From Bacteroidales bacterium (GTDB taxonomy: Bacteria; Bacteroidota; Bacteroidia; Bacteroidales; Muribaculaceae), in contig DXXK01000019.1 of NCBI GenBank assembly GCA_019416425.1, positions 1 through 44,968 of the forward strand: a DNA stretch of 44,968 bases. The letters are read 5' to 3'. This document shows positions 16,601 through 24,324 of this stretch, piece after piece; position 1 is the stretch's first letter; each line of letters starts with the position of its first letter. A program made the position numbers and the translations under genes. Below the pieces are notes generated by a model, which worked only from the letters and a program-made list of their open reading frames with translations, did not search any database and was not told where the DNA came from.

Positions 16601-17215
16601 GACGTCGCGGTAGCATCCCGGCTGGTTCAGCTCGTGGCTGCTCAGTCCGGTTCCTGCTGCGGGACTATAAGGCTGGATGGTATATCCCTTGTACAGGTAT
16701 CCCTTGCCGTACAGCTGCTTGAGCAGCCACCACAGGGACTCCATGTATTTCGATTCATATGTGATGTAGGGATGGTCCAGGTCCACCCAGTAACCCATCT
16801 TATGGGTCAGGTCGGTCCATTCCTTAGTGTACTTCATCACTTCGCGGCGGCATGCGGCGTTGTATTCCTCGACACTGATCTTCTTGCCGATGTCCTCCTT
16901 GGTGATTCCGAGGGTCTTCTCCACGCCGAGTTCCACCGGAAGGCCGTGGGTATCCCATCCGGCCTTGCGCTTTACGTGGAAGCCCTTCATGGTCTTGTAA
17001 CGGCACACGATGTCCTTGATGGTACGTGCCATCACATGGTGAATGCCGGGCATGCCGTTGGCCGAGGGCGGGCCCTCGTAGAATACGAAGGTCGGCTGAC
17101 CCTCGCGCTCCTTCATACTGCGCTCAAACAGATTGTGCGCGTCCCAATCGCCGAGGACTTCCTTGTTTACGTCGCTCAGGTTGAGTTGGTTGCTATATTC
17201 CTTGAATTTCTTCAT
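13649..17215 (-). CDS. ileS: Isoleucyl-tRNA synthetase, type 2 with GXHH signature
   Basis: An essential class I aminoacyl-tRNA synthetase charging tRNA-Ile; 1188 aa, longer than the ~940 aa type 1 enzymes and eukaryote-like. The Rossmann HIGH signature is replaced by GIHH (residues 57-60, in SANGMPGIHHVM). The KMSKS loop reads KMSKR (in DKNGQKMSKRLGN). The CP1 editing domain lies between, and the anticodon-binding region follows. The GXHH swap is a known feature of some IleS2 enzymes and is linked to very high mupirocin resistance. It starts 24 bp after ddl and ends 4 bp before the preferred lspA start, in one transcript. Confidence 0.97.
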   Translation of the reverse strand: MKKFKEYSNQLNLSDVNKEVLGDWDAHNLFERSMKEREGQPTFVFYEGPPSANGMPGIHHVMARTIKDIVCRYKTMKGFHVKRKAGWDTHGLPVELGVEKTLGITKEDIGKKISVEEYNAACRREVMKYTKEWTDLTHKMGYWVDLDHPYITYESKYMESLWWLLKQLYGKGYLYKGYTIQPYSPAAGTGLSSHELNQPGCYRDVKDLTATVMFDIVDPKPEMTRWGRPCFLAWTTTPWTLPSNTALCVGPRFNYVGVQTYNPYTGEKITAVMCEDLVGSYFKKEGSEADMEAWKPGMKLLPYRIVGRWTGQELVGMRYRQLMPWVKPTEKVDSHSPAYVREYAEKHPEKTYNVDRYTFVEIADEAFRVIPGDYVSTDDGTGIVHIAPTFGADDAKVAKLANVPALYMLTKKGETRPMVDLTGCFFPIEDLAESFIEKCMDVELYSKHAGAYVKNAYDPKFNEGGKYDEKAAASADDLNVELCVELKQEGKAFRTEKHVHNYPHCWRTDKPILYYPLDSWFIRTPEARGRLIELNDTIKWKPASTGSGRFGKWLENVQDWNLSRSRYWGTPLPIWRTEDGAEEIIIGSFEELSNEIDKAVAAGVMAENPVTAGGFVPGDMSDENYKHIDMHRPYVDRIVLVSPSGKPMHRELDLIDVWFDSGAMPYAQIHYPFENKMLLDDGEVYPADFIAEGVDQTRGWFFTLHAIAGMVFDSVAYKAVISNGLVLDKNGQKMSKRLGNAINPFDNIERFGVDPVRWYMISNSSPWDNLKYDEAGVAEVSRKLFGTLYNTYKFFAQYANVDGFTGTEAQVPVSERPEIDRWILSRLNSLVAEVTADLDDYEPTRAARAIDEFVNDHLSNWYVRLNRRRFWAGEMDTDKLAAYQTLYESLKTIALLMAPFSPFYSDRLYGDLMAPAMEEGGYASVHLADFPASDSALIDGALEERMGMAQDSTSSVLALRRKVNLKVRQPLQTLLIPVADERQRKDLEAVKDIILNEVNVKELKLVSNEESGLVKRIKADFKKLGPRYGKIMKDLGKSIMAMDQKQIAQLEREGSFTFAELPGAPVVTLDDVEISAEDVPGWQVSSDGDLTVALDVTVTPELRNEGMARELVNRIQNIRKDSKFEITDRVRVELQDVPDVREALAGFGQYLADQVLANEVVLVEDLQGDNVNALDIDGKIINARVTRD

Positions 17216-17239
17216 TTTATAGTGATTTCCCTCGGTAAT

Positions 17240-18442
17240 TTAATGTTTAGACCCCTTCGCTCCCTTGGCGCCCTTTACGCCCCCGCCCAAGGCGAAGATG
17301 TTGCTGTCGTAGGTGAACGTCTTGCGGTCCTGCATACGCTTGCGCTTCAGGGCCAGCTGCACCAGACGGTCCATCAGCTGCCCGAACGTAATGCCCGACG
17401 CTTCCCACAGATAGAAACTCAGTGATCCGGGAATGGTATTGATCTCGTTGACATAGATGTTGCCGTCCTTCTCGTCAATCATGACATCCACACGGCTCAC
17501 GCCATGACAGCTCAGCACTCGGAAAGTCTCGCCGGCGATGTGGCGGATCTGCTCGCTGACCTCATCAGGCAGCTCGGCGGGTATGCGTTTGTCACTGCTC
17601 TGCATTCCGGCATTGGTCTTGGTGCCGCCCATGTACTTGTCCTCGTAGCTCAGGAAGTCTCCGCTCTTGATAGGTTCCTCGCAGACGCTGCTCTGATGTT
17701 CGTCGGCATCACCCAGGACGGAACAGTTGATCTCCTTAAGCTGCTCCACCATGTGCTCCACGATGATGCGCTCGGCGAACTTGCAGGCATTGTCGACAGC
17801 GGCTCCAAGTTCCTTACGGTCGGCCGCCTTGCTGATTCCCACGCTGGAACCTAAGTTAGCGGGCTTCACTATGACCGGATAGCCCAGCTTCCTCTCAATC
17901 TTGTCCATCAGCGACTCGCGGTCCTGCTGCCATTGGTAGTCGGTAAACCAGACGTAGTCCACCACGGGAATATCCTCGGAGCGGAGAATCATCTTCATTG
18001 TGATCTTGTCCATGCCGTTGGCCGATGACAGTGTGTCGCAGCCGGCGAACGGTATGCCGATCGTCTCAAGAACACCCTCGAAAATACCGTCCTCGCCATG
18101 TGTGCCGTGAAGTACGGGAATGGCTACATGCAACTCGGCGACAACAGGGTTCTTCTTGCCGAACAGGCCCCCGCCCGGGTTGGCCTTGTACAGGTTGTAG
18201 TCGCCATATTCCGGACGCATGTACACCTCGTCGGACTCCGCCGTCAGCTTGTCCATGTCGCGATAGTTGCGTATATCCAGCAGCTTCGGTCCTGTGTACC
18301 AGCGACCCTGCTTGGAGATATACACCGGAATGATCTCGTATTTTTCCTTGTTGAAGGCGTTGATGGCCTGCAGCGCCGAAATCACCGAGATCTCGTGCTC
18401 CACCGACCGACCGCCGAAAAATACCGCTACGTTGGTTTTCAT
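17240..18442 (-). CDS. ddl: D-alanine--D-alanine ligase
   Basis: A cytoplasmic ATP-grasp ligase making the D-Ala-D-Ala dipeptide for peptidoglycan; 400 aa. It starts with the N-terminal motif VAVFFGGRSVEHEIS; the ATP-grasp glycine loop is KPANLGSSVGIS and the metal-binding end is VNEINTIPGSLSFYLWE. The omega-loop contains SYEDKYMGG, with the Tyr typical of D-Ala rather than D-Lac specificity. After the catalytic core comes an odd low-complexity tail (GGGVKGAKGAKGSKH). It is the promoter-proximal gene of a minus-strand run with ileS, lspA and DUF4296; a -7 box lies ~120 bp upstream. Confidence 0.95.
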   Translation of the reverse strand: MKTNVAVFFGGRSVEHEISVISALQAINAFNKEKYEIIPVYISKQGRWYTGPKLLDIRNYRDMDKLTAESDEVYMRPEYGDYNLYKANPGGGLFGKKNPVVAELHVAIPVLHGTHGEDGIFEGVLETIGIPFAGCDTLSSANGMDKITMKMILRSEDIPVVDYVWFTDYQWQQDRESLMDKIERKLGYPVIVKPANLGSSVGISKAADRKELGAAVDNACKFAERIIVEHMVEQLKEINCSVLGDADEHQSSVCEEPIKSGDFLSYEDKYMGGTKTNAGMQSSDKRIPAELPDEVSEQIRHIAGETFRVLSCHGVSRVDVMIDEKDGNIYVNEINTIPGSLSFYLWEASGITFGQLMDRLVQLALKRKRMQDRKTFTYDSNIFALGGGVKGAKGAKGSKH

Positions 18443-18563
18443 CTTATTTATTTTTCCAAAATCTTTGTTTCAACCGTTTCGGCATGACAGAATCCGCTTC
18501 TGACCATCGGTTTCACGATACTGCTCAGAGCGCATGCTGACAGAATATGCCTTATTTAATCTG

Positions 18564-18571
18564 CAAAATTA
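18564..18571 (-). promoter_or_regulatory. -7 promoter element upstream of ddl
   Basis: TAATTTTG on the minus strand matches TAnnTTTG and lies ~121 bp upstream of the ddl start. No clear TTTG -33 element at the right spacing was found. It is the only promoter-like box I see for the ddl-ileS-lspA-DUF4296-FMN_bind-TPR/HTH run. Confidence 0.5.
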
Positions 18572-18687
18572 CAAAATCTTCCTTATATATCGGACAATTC
18601 GCACGGATTTTTATGAACCAATCTGAAACTTGCATGTTAAAAAAGTAGAAAATCTGTAACAAAACAAGGTTATAAAAAGGTATTATT

Positions 18688-18801
18688 ATGAGGTCAAGTA
18701 TAATAGAGGCTATTGCCGAAGCGTTGAAGAATGCGGGTCAAACCTACAGACCCGCATTGCAACCGGTACCAGTCAGGAACAATCCGCGTTTCGGGAAATG
18801 A
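18688..18801 (+). CDS. Candidate 37-aa leader ORF ahead of the CDF transporter
   Basis: ATG at 18688 to TGA at 18801 encodes 37 residues starting MRSSIIEAIAEALKNAG and ending VRNNPRFGK: an amphipathic helix followed by a Pro/Arg-rich tail. An AAAAAGG stretch about 8 bp upstream is a better ribosome site than most genes here have. It lies 58 bp ahead of the CDF gene, and its codons contain one arm pair of a perfect inverted repeat. It may be a real small protein, a regulatory leader peptide, or chance coding over a structured RNA. I do not recognise it. Confidence 0.35.
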   Translation: MRSSIIEAIAEALKNAGQTYRPALQPVPVRNNPRFGK

Positions 18802-18839
18802 TTCCTGAACTGTGTGCCACATGTAGCGGCAGCTACATG
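18730..18839 (+). promoter_or_regulatory. Structured leader with three inverted repeats before the CDF gene
   Basis: Three stems lie in tandem. A 10-bp perfect pair AATGCGGGTC (18730-18739) with GACCCGCATT (18749-18758). A 7-bp pair TCAGGAA with TTCCTGA (about 18774-18808). An 8-bp pair CATGTAGC (18820-18827) with GCTACATG (18832-18839) around a GGCA tetraloop. The last ends 20 bp before the ATG at 18860. GCAACCG occurs twice (after stems 1 and 3). No T-run follows any stem, so this is not a simple terminator. A metal-responsive or attenuator-type RNA is possible. Confidence 0.5.
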
Positions 18840-18859
18840 CAACCGTAAAAGAGACAATT

Positions 18860-19807
18860 ATGAAACACGGTCATCATCACCATGATGACAACGCGCAGCT
18901 GACGGACCTACTGATGGCTCCCAACGTCAGGGAATCCGGACGCATTCGCCGAATAGTCATAACGGGATGTCTGCTTAACGCCTTCCTGATGGTCATGAAG
19001 CTGCTTGTCGGATGGTTCGGCCACAGCGACGCTCTGATTGCCGACGGCTTCCATTCGTTGAACGATGTGGCCGTCGACATCGTCATGTTCATATTCATCG
19101 GCATCAGTTACCGTACGGCCAGCAGCAGCTATGCGTACGGCTACGGCAAGTACGAGACTCTTGCCTCTGTCCTGATCTCGCTCCTGATGATATTCATCGC
19201 AACCATGCTGTGCATCGAGGGAATCCGTACGGTCATCGACTACGCGCACGGCGCCCGGCTGGAACATCCCGATATATGGACCGTGTTCGCTATCATCGTG
19301 GCTATTGTCACCAAGGAGGGACTCTACAGATATTACACCAAGTCAGGTCGTGAGCTTGACTCCCCCGCACTGCAGGGTGCCGGATGGCATCACCGTCTGG
19401 ATGCCTTATGCTCAATCGCCACATTGATCGGTGTTGCGTGCGCACATTTCTTAGGTGAGAGATTCCGTGTGCTTGACCCCACAGTCTCCATCCTGATCGG
19501 CCTGATGATATACATTCCCGCGTTCCGGCTCCTTGTGCCGAGCTTCCTTGAGATTATGGAACACATGCTGCCCAAGACCGAGGTGGAGAAGACGCGTTCC
19601 GCGATCATGTCGGTTCCCGGGGTATTGGAACTGAAGACCCTCCGCGCACGCAAGGCCGGACATTGCCGGATCTTCGACATCACAATCCGTGTGGCTCCCG
19701 GCACAACCGTTGAGCAGGGTTCGGTAATATCAGGAGAAATCGAGAAGGCCCTGATCCACGCATTCTGCGCACACATCTTCGTCACCGTCGCCACGACAGC
19801 CGAATAA
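18860..19807 (+). CDS. Cation diffusion facilitator (zinc-type) exporter
   Basis: A 315-aa inner-membrane antiporter of the CDF family with about six helices and a C-terminal cytoplasmic ferredoxin-like domain (residues ~220-310). The metal site is formed by HxxxD motifs in two helices: H65/D69 (DGFHSLNDVAVD) and the HHRLDA motif. An HxxxD pair in both helices is typical of Zn-transporting members. The N-terminus is His-rich (MKHGHHHHDD), a probable metal-capture tail. It is preceded by a structured leader with a 37-codon ORF and followed 42 bp later by a DUF2461 gene. Exact metal preference is inferred from family rules. Confidence 0.92.
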   Translation: MKHGHHHHDDNAQLTDLLMAPNVRESGRIRRIVITGCLLNAFLMVMKLLVGWFGHSDALIADGFHSLNDVAVDIVMFIFIGISYRTASSSYAYGYGKYETLASVLISLLMIFIATMLCIEGIRTVIDYAHGARLEHPDIWTVFAIIVAIVTKEGLYRYYTKSGRELDSPALQGAGWHHRLDALCSIATLIGVACAHFLGERFRVLDPTVSILIGLMIYIPAFRLLVPSFLEIMEHMLPKTEVEKTRSAIMSVPGVLELKTLRARKAGHCRIFDITIRVAPGTTVEQGSVISGEIEKALIHAFCAHIFVTVATTAE

Positions 19808-19849
19808 TACCATAGCACTATTTCCGTTTATCTTTGGAAAGGATAATTT

Positions 19850-20530
19850 ATGAAAGAGATTTTGCAGTTCCTCAAGGAATTGAGTGAGAACAACAACCGT
19901 GAGTGGTTCAATCAGAATAAGGAAAGATACTCGGAAATACGTCGCAAGGTGATAAGCATGGCCGACCTGCTTATAGGCCGACTGTCGGAATTCGAGCCGG
20001 AAGCTGCCAAACTTATGCCTTCCGACTGTCTGTACCGCATCTACAGGGATACGCGCTTCTCAAACGACAAAACACCGTACAAGCAGCATATCGGCATCTA
20101 CATCAATCCGTTCGGAGGCAAGAAAAGCCAGCTGTGCGGATACTACCTGCATATCGAGCCGGGCAACAGTTTCGTCGGTGGCGGGTTATGGTGCCCTCCC
20201 ACTCAGATTCTGAAGGCGGTACGCCAGAGCATATACGACAACATAGAGGAGTATCTGGAGATTATCGAGAATCCGGAGTTCAAGAAACTGTATCCCGTCG
20301 TGGGCGAGGATTTCCTGAAAACCGCACCCAAAGGCTTCGACAAGAACTGGGAGCACATAGAGCTGCTGAAACCGAAATGCTTCACAGTACTATCACCCAT
20401 CAGCGACCGCACCCTCTGCGGCAAGGATGGAATGAAGAAAGTCGTTGAAGGTTTCCGCGTACAGAAACCGTTCAACGACTTCATGAACTTTATCTTCGAG
20501 GAGGACAAGTCACTCCCCCGCTTCTTCTGA
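19850..20530 (+). CDS. DUF2461 family protein
   Basis: A 226-aa cytoplasmic protein of the DUF2461 (TIGR02453) family. Hallmarks are LKELSENNNREWFNQNKERY near the N-terminus, YRIYRDTRFSNDKTPYKQHIG in the middle, and the GGGLWCPP segment. The biochemical function is unknown; the conserved Asn/Asp/Lys/His set in the central motif suggests ligand binding or catalysis. It starts 42 bp after the CDF exporter and is likely co-transcribed with it. Its stop at 20530 abuts the stop of the convergent GH51 gene at 20531, leaving no room for a terminator between the two transcripts. Confidence 0.9.
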   Translation: MKEILQFLKELSENNNREWFNQNKERYSEIRRKVISMADLLIGRLSEFEPEAAKLMPSDCLYRIYRDTRFSNDKTPYKQHIGIYINPFGGKKSQLCGYYLHIEPGNSFVGGGLWCPPTQILKAVRQSIYDNIEEYLEIIENPEFKKLYPVVGEDFLKTAPKGFDKNWEHIELLKPKCFTVLSPISDRTLCGKDGMKKVVEGFRVQKPFNDFMNFIFEEDKSLPRFF

Positions 20531-22498
20531 TTACTTGCTGAAGCGATATACCACGAAGGTCCGGGCCGGTACGGTTGCGGACCATTCTTTTGACACATCT
20601 ATAGGATAGGTGTTTGTTACCGGCTTGACTATATCCTGGTTGTCCAGAGTATTCTCGGCGTCATCATCGGCATGCAGCGAGGTCACTACGACGTTCTTGA
20701 GCGGCTGCCTGGCCTTGAGGCCCTTGAAGTTGATGGTCAGCGGCTGTTCGGTCTCGCTGACATTAGCCACCTTGACGATGATGTCCTTGCCTTCCGACAC
20801 GGCCGAGGCGAACAGACCGTTCTGACCTTCCTGGCCTGCTACGGGCTTGCCGTTCATGGTGAGCGGAAGCACGCGGTCGCCCTTGTTCTCTCCGTAAAGC
20901 TGCTGTACGTAGTAACTGCCGGACTTGACGGACTTGTTGTTGTCGAACCAGATCAGGTCCGGACGCCATTGCCAGCCCTCCACATGTGCGAATAGCGGCG
21001 CATATGTTGCCATCTCAACGATATCGGCGTTTCGCTCCAGGCCGGTCATAAAGGCTGCCTCGAGCAACGAAGGATAGAAATGGTTGTATTTCTTACCCTT
21101 GCCATGGCATGCGTATTCGCCTGCGAATACCTTCGGGCCCTTGCGGTCATAGTTGTCGTAACGGAGACCTTCCTTTAAGAACCATGTCTCAGGACGGTAG
21201 AAATGTTCGTCGACCAGATCCACCTTAAGGCGCTTCATCTCGGGCCAGAGGTAATCGAAGTCCTTGCCCTCGGAATTGGGGCCTGACGAGCCTACGATCT
21301 TGATCTCGGGATGCTTCTCGCGCAGTACCTTGACGAAAGGCTCAAGACGGTTCACGTACTGGGGACCCCACTGCTCGTTGCCCACGCCGAGATACTTCAT
21401 GTTGAAGGGTTCCGGATGACCCATGTCGGCGCGGAGCTTGCCCCATTGGGTGTCGGTGCCGCCGTTGGCGAACTCAATCAGGTCAAGTGCGTCGTCTATA
21501 TATGGCTGGAGGGAATCCAACGGAATGGATTCGTCCTGATGCCAGTTCTGGTACTGGCATACCAGACCGACGTTGATGATGGGAAGCGGCTCCGCACCGA
21601 AGTCCTCGGCCAGCTGGAAGTACTCGTAGAATCCCAGGCCACCGGACTGATAATAGTCGGGATACAAGCGGTGCGGGAATGTGTATAGCCAGCGGTTCAG
21701 ATTGGTGGGACGGTTCTCGACCGGACCGACGGTGTTCTTCCACTGGTAGCGGTCGGGAACTTCGGTGCCCTCGACGATACATCCACCGGGGAAGCGGAAT
21801 ACGCCGGGCTTGAGGTCGTACAGAGCCTGTGCCAGGTCGTTGCGCATTCCGTTCTCACGTCCTTTCCAGGTGTTGGCTGGGAACATGGATATATGCTCGA
21901 TATCGACGATTTTGTCGGGGTGTACCAGGAACACGCGCAGCACTCCCCTGTCGCATCCGTCGTTTGGCTTCAGCTCACATGAGTATTTGGTCCATTCCTT
22001 GGATTTAACCTCGAACGTATGGCTGGCATAGACCTGGGACTCCTTCATCGACGCTGGGTCGCATAGCTCCACGCGAATCTTGGCATCACCTTCCGGTGCG
22101 CGCAGATAGCACGAGAATTTGTAGAGTGAGTCCTTATGAAACGTCACGCCGAAGAATCCCTCGTTCTCAAGACCTGTATATTTGTCGTTATGTCCTGACG
22201 GGAGCAGGCGTACATAATGGGGATTGCGCTCAAAGGGACCGTCGTCTTTCACCTCGATCTTGCCGAAGGATGTCCATCCCAGCAGGGACTGAGGGAACTC
22301 GAAGCTGCGGTTCTTGACCATTTCGGCATAGAGTCCGCCGTCGGCGGCGTAATTGATGTCCTCGAAGAAGATACCGTACATGGTATCGGGCACCTTTGCG
22401 CCGGGCTTGTTCACCTGGACTGTCAGCGAATTGGCCGCTGCCGTTCCCGTGGCCAATGCACCGACGGCCAATGCCGTAAGAATTGAGAGTCGATTCAT
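20531..22498 (-). CDS. Secreted alpha-L-arabinofuranosidase, GH51
   Basis: A 655-aa retaining glycoside hydrolase predicted to release terminal L-arabinofuranose from arabinan or arabinoxylan. A Sec signal peptide (MNRLSILTALAVGALATGTAAA) sends it to the periplasm or beyond. A carbohydrate-binding-like beta-sandwich (~residues 85-200) precedes the (beta/alpha)8 domain. The acid/base is E375 (VGNEQWGPQY) and the nucleophile E461 (VFAGEYACHG). GGCIVEGTEVPDRYQWK is a GH51 signature. A well-formed promoter lies upstream (22555-22586). No SusC/SusD pair or other PUL genes adjoin it apart from the GH29 gene. Confidence 0.93.
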   Translation of the reverse strand: MNRLSILTALAVGALATGTAAANSLTVQVNKPGAKVPDTMYGIFFEDINYAADGGLYAEMVKNRSFEFPQSLLGWTSFGKIEVKDDGPFERNPHYVRLLPSGHNDKYTGLENEGFFGVTFHKDSLYKFSCYLRAPEGDAKIRVELCDPASMKESQVYASHTFEVKSKEWTKYSCELKPNDGCDRGVLRVFLVHPDKIVDIEHISMFPANTWKGRENGMRNDLAQALYDLKPGVFRFPGGCIVEGTEVPDRYQWKNTVGPVENRPTNLNRWLYTFPHRLYPDYYQSGGLGFYEYFQLAEDFGAEPLPIINVGLVCQYQNWHQDESIPLDSLQPYIDDALDLIEFANGGTDTQWGKLRADMGHPEPFNMKYLGVGNEQWGPQYVNRLEPFVKVLREKHPEIKIVGSSGPNSEGKDFDYLWPEMKRLKVDLVDEHFYRPETWFLKEGLRYDNYDRKGPKVFAGEYACHGKGKKYNHFYPSLLEAAFMTGLERNADIVEMATYAPLFAHVEGWQWRPDLIWFDNNKSVKSGSYYVQQLYGENKGDRVLPLTMNGKPVAGQEGQNGLFASAVSEGKDIIVKVANVSETEQPLTINFKGLKARQPLKNVVVTSLHADDDAENTLDNQDIVKPVTNTYPIDVSKEWSATVPARTFVVYRFSK

Positions 22499-22554
22499 GT
22501 TAAGGTTTCGGTTTTATTGATTTGACTTAATTTCGACAAAACTATATAATTCTA

Positions 22555-22586
22555 CAAAATTAGCAAAAAAGAATCTTATCCGCAAA
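22555..22586 (-). promoter_or_regulatory. Bacteroidota promoter for the GH51 gene
   Basis: On the minus strand: TTTG (22586-22583), a 20-bp spacer, TAATTTTG (22562-22555), an ideal fit to the primary-sigma consensus. It is ~57 bp upstream of the GH51 start, so GH51 can be transcribed independently of GH29. Confidence 0.8.
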
Positions 22587-22679
22587 TATACCCGACATGC
22601 GGACCGTCTTTACGACAGACAGGTGACGGACACGGAGTCGCGCCACCTGCCGGTAATCTATAAGCAAAGGGACCGATTG

Positions 22680-24308
22680 TTACTTTCTGATACGGAACAC
22701 CGGTGCGATCCTGTCCTGATGGTTGGACGGAACCTCAATCTCAAGGCTGTCCTGCGTCCTTCGGAATGGCACCTTGCCATATCCCAGCAGCTCGACTTTA
22801 CCTATTTTCTTTCCGAACAATGCGGAACCTTCAGCCAGCGACTTTATGGTTATGACCTGCGGTTTGTCAGCCTCAGGCCATTTTAAAGCCGTGGCGTAGA
22901 GATAACGAGGGGTCTGAGTGAACCGGATCTCGTCCGACGACGGATTCATGTATGATCCCTCGTTGAAACCCTGCGCGTTAATGGAGATGTCTGACTCAGC
23001 GATTGGACCCTCGCCGAATATTTTCCAAGGACGTGTAGAGAATATGGATTCCCCGTTGGTCTTGATCCAATCGCGAAGTTCCAGCAGTATCTCATACTCC
23101 TTCTCGTCGAATGTTCCATCTGCACGCAAAGGTATGCTCAGGAGCAGGTTGCCGTTCTTGCTGACCACATCGACAAGCATGCGTGCTACCTGGGCAGCCG
23201 ATTTATACCAATTGTTCTCGTATATGTCATGATCGTAATGCCATCCGCCGATGCATGTGCAAGTCTGCCATGGCAACGGTATCAGCTCATTTGGAGCGCC
23301 ACGCTCCACATCCCAAGTCAATGCCTTCTTCAACGAGTCCGGAAGTATCTTTCCGGTCATTACGGCACGCTGTTTCCCATGGTTCACGTCAAGGGAATGG
23401 TTATATAGAGATGCCGCGATTTTCAAGCCTGTATCGTCAACATTATAGAACGGTGCGACAGTGACATCGAAATACAGTACATCCGGATTATATCGGTCTA
23501 TGACATCAAGCGTACGATTCAGGAAATTGGTGCGGAATTCCTGCGAAGGCTCGCAGACGCCATTCTGCCATGCCCACTGACGATGGATCATGCCGTCGGC
23601 CCATGTGCCCTCGCTTAGAGGATGGCTCTGGGCGTATAGTTCCTGCGGGTCCAGACCATCCCACCATTTTCCCCTGCCATCCTCCTTTGTGAGCCAGCCG
23701 TCATATTTAATTCCCATCTTGTCACCGCCACGGTCATAGCGGCGGGATGGTTCGTACCAACTCCAGGCATGATCGGCATGCAGGCTGACTCCGAAGGGAA
23801 GTCCGACCTTCTTCGACGCGGCGGCCCATTCACCAAGAATGTCACGATGCGCCCCGATGTTCTTGGAATTCCACTTCTGGTACTTGCTGTCCCACAGATC
23901 GAAATTGTCATGATGGTTGCCAAGTGCCATAAAATATTTCGCGCCGACAGATTTGTAGAATCTCAGCAATGAATCGGGGTCCCATTTCTCGGCTTTGAAA
24001 TCCGGAAGAACATCCTTGAAACCGTATTCCGACGGATGTCCGTAGTTCTTGATATGCTCCTTATACTGCTTTGAACCCTCCTGATAAATGGAGCGTGCGT
24101 TCCAGTCTCCGCTCCCCTCAACACACTGCGGACCCCAGTGTGCCCAGATGCCGAACTTGGCGTCGCGGAACCATTCGGGACAGTCGTACTGTTGAAGACT
24201 CTCCCATGTAGGCCGATACGGTCCTTCCGGTAGCGGCATGTCCCGGGAATGGACTGCCACGCATACTGAAAGTACTGAAATCGCAATCAATAATGTTTTT
24301 TTTCTCAT
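22680..24308 (-). CDS. Secreted alpha-L-fucosidase, GH29
   Basis: A 542-aa retaining fucosidase with a Sec signal peptide (MRKKTLLIAISVLSVCVAVHS). The catalytic (beta/alpha)8 domain starts WFRDAKFGIWAHWGPQ; the nucleophile is D281 (PDVLYFDVTVAP), and FMALGNHHDNFDLWDS is the typical active-site segment. A C-terminal beta-sandwich (~residues 425-540) completes it. The enzyme releases alpha-L-fucose from host mucin or plant glycans; linkage specificity cannot be read. The GH51 gene lies 181 bp downstream on the same strand with its own promoter. A decayed metX remnant lies directly upstream. Confidence 0.93.
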   Translation of the reverse strand: MRKKTLLIAISVLSVCVAVHSRDMPLPEGPYRPTWESLQQYDCPEWFRDAKFGIWAHWGPQCVEGSGDWNARSIYQEGSKQYKEHIKNYGHPSEYGFKDVLPDFKAEKWDPDSLLRFYKSVGAKYFMALGNHHDNFDLWDSKYQKWNSKNIGAHRDILGEWAAASKKVGLPFGVSLHADHAWSWYEPSRRYDRGGDKMGIKYDGWLTKEDGRGKWWDGLDPQELYAQSHPLSEGTWADGMIHRQWAWQNGVCEPSQEFRTNFLNRTLDVIDRYNPDVLYFDVTVAPFYNVDDTGLKIAASLYNHSLDVNHGKQRAVMTGKILPDSLKKALTWDVERGAPNELIPLPWQTCTCIGGWHYDHDIYENNWYKSAAQVARMLVDVVSKNGNLLLSIPLRADGTFDEKEYEILLELRDWIKTNGESIFSTRPWKIFGEGPIAESDISINAQGFNEGSYMNPSSDEIRFTQTPRYLYATALKWPEADKPQVITIKSLAEGSALFGKKIGKVELLGYGKVPFRRTQDSLEIEVPSNHQDRIAPVFRIRK

Positions 24309-24324
24309 CTCGCACAGATAGATA

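Noticed and set aside
16211..17425. A 404-codon plus-strand open frame opposite the ileS start and ddl end
   Set aside because: It spans two real genes on the other strand, and the residue pattern is of antisense composition with no recognised motif.
18730..18758. Inverted repeat AATGCGGGTC/GACCCGCATT read as an intrinsic terminator
   Set aside because: No T-run follows on either strand and two more stems come directly after, so a structured leader fits better.
20531..24308. GH51 and GH29 genes as a polysaccharide utilisation locus
   Set aside because: No SusC/SusD pair, no hybrid two-component or SusR regulator, and GH51 has its own promoter; they look like orphan secreted hydrolases.
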